Position numbers and translations under genes: made by a program
Notes under the pieces: generated by a model
Database searches by the model: none
What the model was told of the DNA's origin: nothing
What the model saw: the letters and a program-made list of their open reading frames with translations, nothing else
Shown: positions 5,721 to 7,789 of the stretch, in pieces
How positions within the stretch are numbered: the first letter of the stretch is position 1
Layout: each line of letters begins with the position of its first letter
NCBI GenBank assembly: GCA_026129385.1
Contig: JAHCIE010000144.1
Span: forward strand, 1-7,789
Origin: Anaerolineae bacterium
GTDB taxonomy: Bacteria; Chloroflexota; Anaerolineae; Epilineales; JAHCIE01
Length of the DNA: 7,789 bases
Direction: 5' to 3'

Positions 5721-6053
5721 CTACCTGCCAAAGACTTCTACGAAGCGGTGGTACACCATATCTTGAAAGCCGGCGCTGAAGCGGCGATAGCGATCTACGT
5801 AGTCGCGTCCTGTCGCGGTCAATTGCGCGCCGCCGCCGCCAGAGCCACCTACCGTGGTCTCGACGAGTTGCACACCCAGGCGCGCTTCGCACTCGTGGAG
5901 CTTGGCCCAGGCCTGGCGATAGCCAATGTTCATGCGCTCTGCGGCAGCGCTGATGGATCCAGTCTCGTCGACCGCTTCGAGAAGCGCAACCCGCCACTCG
6001 CTCAGGACCACATGGCCGTCGACTTCGAGCCACAGGTTCATCCGTGGTTCCAT
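5721..6053 (-). CDS. ModE-type winged-helix regulator lacking the oxyanion-binding domains
   Basis: The gene encodes a 110-residue DNA-binding protein that matches only the N-terminal domain of ModE. The helix-turn-helix is TGSISAAAERMNIGYRQAW (about residues 31-49) followed by the recognition-helix continuation KLHECEARLG. The wing is the Gly-rich GGSGGGGAQLTATG (about 69-82), very close to the GGKGGGGAVLT of E. coli ModE. The C-terminal pair of Mop domains that bind molybdate in E. coli ModE is absent; the chain ends cleanly at TAG 5721-5723. ATG 6053 is preferred because AGGAGG precedes it by 4 nt; GTG 6068 is in frame but sits at the predicted transcript start. The gene has a good promoter and lies directly upstream of the moeA palindrome, so it likely controls the Moco genes. 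How it senses metal is unknown. Confidence 0.88.
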   Translation of the reverse strand: MEPRMNLWLEVDGHVVLSEWRVALLEAVDETGSISAAAERMNIGYRQAWAKLHECEARLGVQLVETTVGGSGGGGAQLTATGRDYVDRYRRFSAGFQDMVYHRFVEVFGR

Positions 6054-6071
6054 CGCGCCTCCTCTCACCGA

Positions 6072-6100
6072 ATTATACGCGCCGCGGCAGGGGGCTGCAA
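6072..6100 (-). promoter_or_regulatory. Promoter for the ModE-like gene
   Basis: On the minus strand TTGCAG (6095-6100) and a perfect TATAAT (6072-6077) are separated by 17 bp. The predicted transcript start near 6065 leaves a leader of about 12 nt that contains the AGGAGG ribosome binding site (6058-6063). No ModE-like palindrome overlaps it, so autoregulation through that site type is not evident. Confidence 0.6.
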
Positions 6101-6135
6101 AGCGAGACTGTCAGCCTGAGGGAAAGATTCATTCA

Positions 6136-6156
6136 CCGGGGCGCGGCACGCCCCGG
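6136..6156. repeat. Perfect 8-bp inverted repeat in the divergent intergenic region
   Basis: CCGGGGCG (6136-6143) and CGCCCCGG (6149-6156) are exact reverse complements with a 5-nt spacer. The repeat lies 24 bp upstream of the -35 of the right-hand gene and 35 bp upstream of the -35 of the modE-like gene. It could be an operator serving either side, but short GC-rich repeats also occur by chance in DNA of this composition. Confidence 0.3.
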
Positions 6157-6180
6157 CGTCGGGCGCATCTTCCATACAAG

Positions 6181-6209
6181 ATGACAATGCCGCCTTTCTC
6201 GCCTATACT
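6181..6209 (+). promoter_or_regulatory. Promoter for the solute-binding protein gene, leaderless arrangement
   Basis: ATGACA (6181-6186, five of six to TTGACA) and TATACT (6204-6209, five of six to TATAAT) are separated by exactly 17 bp. The -10 ends 6 nt before ATG 6216, so transcription would start at or next to the A of the start codon. No Shine-Dalgarno is present before that ATG, consistent with a leaderless mRNA. Confidence 0.55.
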
Positions 6210-6215
6210 ACAGGC

Positions 6216-7789
6216 ATGCGCCCTGTGTTGATGGCCTTTGCCACCCTCTCCTTGCTGCTCGGCCTGGCCGCGTGCCAGAGTCTGGCGCCCGCGCCCATTA
6301 CTCCCTTGCCCGGTGAGCCGCCTGTGCGCCTCGGCCCGGCTCCCACCGCCCCCCCCGCCGCGACCATCCTGACCGGCCCGACCAGTGTGCCACGGGCCGG
6401 CCTCGTCGTGGCCGTGAATCGCGTCCCCCTCTCGCTGGACCCGGGGGATTTCGCCGACCCCGATGGCGCGATCGTCCTGCGCCAGATTTTCGATACGCTC
6501 ACCCAGTATCGAGAGGGTAGCGCCGAGATCGAACCGGGCCTGGCAACCGCGTGGCAGGCCAACAGCGACGCGACGGAATGGACCTTCACCCTGCGCGACG
6601 GCGTGCGCTTCCACGATGGGACGCCCCTCACTGCAGAGGCGGTGAAGTTCAACTTCGACCGTTGGCTCGACCCCGCATCCCTGGCCGGGGCACGCGCCAA
6701 TGGCAAACAGTTTCAGGTCTGGTCCGACGTCTTTGGCGGCTATCGGGGTGCAGGCAGCCTGATCACTGAGGCCGAGGTCGTTGGCCCCTTGCAAGTACGG
6801 CTGCGTCTCGCCCGCCCCACGTCCTACCTGCCGGCCGTGCTGGCCCTGCCCTACTTTGGCATCAGCAGCCCGACCGCCATCCGGGCGGCGGGTATGGGCT
6901 ACGGGGGGCCACAGAGCGGGGCGGTGGGTACGGGGGCGTATCGCGTGGCCGCCTTCACCAATAGCGAAGTCCGCCTGGAACGCGCCGCCGATACCTGGGG
7001 TCCGCCGGCTGCCGCCGACAGCCTCACTTTCCGCGCCCTGGGTGACGCTGAGGCGCAATTGGCGGCCCTGGCTGACGGCCGAGCCGATCTTGCCCCCAAC
7101 CTGCCCGTCGAGCGTGACAAGGCCGCGTCCGGCCTCGGCCTGATCGCCGTTCCCCGGCCACAACTGGGCGTAACCTACCTGGCGCTTAACCAGCGTTTTC
7201 GCCCCCTGGATGACGCGCGCGTCCGCGAAGCGATCGCCCTGGCGCTGAACCCGGCCGACCTGGCGGCACGCAGCGCCCGGGGTTCCAGTACGGCCGCGGA
7301 TCAGTTTGTCCCGCCCGGGCTACGCGGCCGCCTCACCGATGCCGCGCCTGCCCCAAACCTCGAACAGGCGCGGGCGTTGCTGGCCGAGGCAGGTTTCCCC
7401 AACGGGCTGAGCGAAGTCGCGGGGCCAGACGGCGCGCTTCGGCCCCTAGAACTGTGGGTGAGCAACCCGCCGCAGGGCGCGGCTTTCGTCCCCCTCGCGG
7501 AGAACATCGCCGCTCAACTGGCGGCAGCCGGTATCCGGGTCAAGGTGCGGCAGGACGAGTGGACAAGCTTCCTTGCCGAGCGCAAACAGGGGCGCTTCCC
7601 GCTCCTCATTCTCGACTACCCGGCGCCCTCGGTGCGGGTCGACGCGGTGGCCGACCCGCATCTGTTTTTGAATGCCCTGTTTGGCCCACTGACGGTAGGT
7701 GAGACAGGCTGGAACCAGCCCACTGTGCTGGAGCGCCTACGGGCCGCAGAGGCAACGGCCGACCCCGCCCGCCGTGAGGAAGTCTACCG
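6216..7789 (+). CDS. Family 5 extracellular solute-binding lipoprotein (DppA/OppA-like), cut at the right edge
   Basis: The frame is open from ATG 6216 to the window end (524 codons seen) without a stop. Residues 1-20 form a lipoprotein signal peptide with R2, a hydrophobic core and lipobox LAAC with C20 as the lipid-modified cysteine. A Pro/Ala-rich linker follows to about residue 59. The solute-binding domain then shows the family 5 landmarks: PLSLDP (71-76), EPGLATAWQ (106-114), WTFTLRDGVRFHDGTPLTAEAV (122-143), GTGAYRV (238-244), NQRFRPLDDARVREAI (325-340) and NLEQARALLAEAGFPNG (381-397). Such proteins capture peptides, nickel or other solutes outside the membrane for an ABC importer; the ligand cannot be assigned. 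ATG 6231 is an in-frame alternative but would lose the positive charge before the hydrophobic core. It is transcribed away from the modE-like gene, and no permease gene is in view. Confidence 0.93.
   Translation, partial: MRPVLMAFATLSLLLGLAACQSLAPAPITPLPGEPPVRLGPAPTAPPAATILTGPTSVPRAGLVVAVNRVPLSLDPGDFADPDGAIVLRQIFDTLTQYREGSAEIEPGLATAWQANSDATEWTFTLRDGVRFHDGTPLTAEAVKFNFDRWLDPASLAGARANGKQFQVWSDVFGGYRGAGSLITEAEVVGPLQVRLRLARPTSYLPAVLALPYFGISSPTAIRAAGMGYGGPQSGAVGTGAYRVAAFTNSEVRLERAADTWGPPAAADSLTFRALGDAEAQLAALADGRADLAPNLPVERDKAASGLGLIAVPRPQLGVTYLALNQRFRPLDDARVREAIALALNPADLAARSARGSSTAADQFVPPGLRGRLTDAAPAPNLEQARALLAEAGFPNGLSEVAGPDGALRPLELWVSNPPQGAAFVPLAENIAAQLAAAGIRVKVRQDEWTSFLAERKQGRFPLLILDYPAPSVRVDAVADPHLFLNALFGPLTVGETGWNQPTVLERLRAAEATADPARREEVY

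Noticed and set aside
6129..7163. A 344-codon open frame on the minus strand
   Set aside because: It lies opposite the solute-binding lipoprotein gene, whose plus-strand frame has clear family motifs and a lipobox. The minus-strand translation is low in complexity and is a by-product of GC-rich codon use.

Overview
This is a GC-rich bacterial window that holds a compact tungsten/molybdenum homeostasis locus. It contains an oxyanion importer, a small oxyanion-binding protein, two molybdenum-cofactor (Moco) enzymes and a ModE-type regulator. At the right edge is the start of an unrelated solute-binding lipoprotein. The gene set, the TATAAT-like promoters, the free-standing Mop protein and the proline-rich lipoprotein linker would fit a Chloroflexota bacterium (Chloroflexia or Anaerolineae type). 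That placement is an inference from general appearance and has not been tested by a search.

Layout. Positions 3-2180, plus strand: tupA (C-terminal part only), tupB and tupC, tightly packed as one operon (7-nt gap, then a TAATG stop/start overlap). Positions 2181-2443: a consensus TATAAT, a strong Shine-Dalgarno and a 69-residue Mop (molbindin) gene. Positions 2444-2531: a short convergent intergenic with two strong hairpins. Positions 2532-3161, minus strand: a DUF47 (PhoU-like) gene. Positions 3162-3370: a 209-bp gap without a clear gene. Positions 3371-5659, minus strand: moaA and, upstream of it, moeA. Positions 5660-5720: a 61-bp gap with a perfect 25-bp palindrome resembling a ModE operator. 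Positions 5721-6053, minus strand: a ModE-type DNA-binding domain protein. Positions 6054-6215: a divergent intergenic with a promoter on each strand. Position 6216 to the window end, plus strand: a family 5 extracellular solute-binding lipoprotein, cut by the right edge.

How the genes fit together. TupABC would bring tungstate (possibly also molybdate) into the cell. TupC carries a C-terminal Mop/TOBE oxyanion-sensing domain, and the next gene encodes a free Mop protein of the same fold that can buffer the oxyanion. MoaA makes the first pterin intermediate of the cofactor and MoeA inserts the metal at the end. The ModE-like protein is encoded directly upstream of moeA, and the palindrome between the two genes is a plausible binding site. 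This regulator has only the winged-helix domain and lacks the oxyanion-binding domains of E. coli ModE, so how it senses metal is the main open question. No molybdenum or tungsten enzyme and no moaC, moaD, moaE or mogA lies in the window.

I did not find a convincing new defence, mobile or RNA system. There are no tRNA or rRNA genes, CRISPR arrays, insertion sequences or phage features that I can support.
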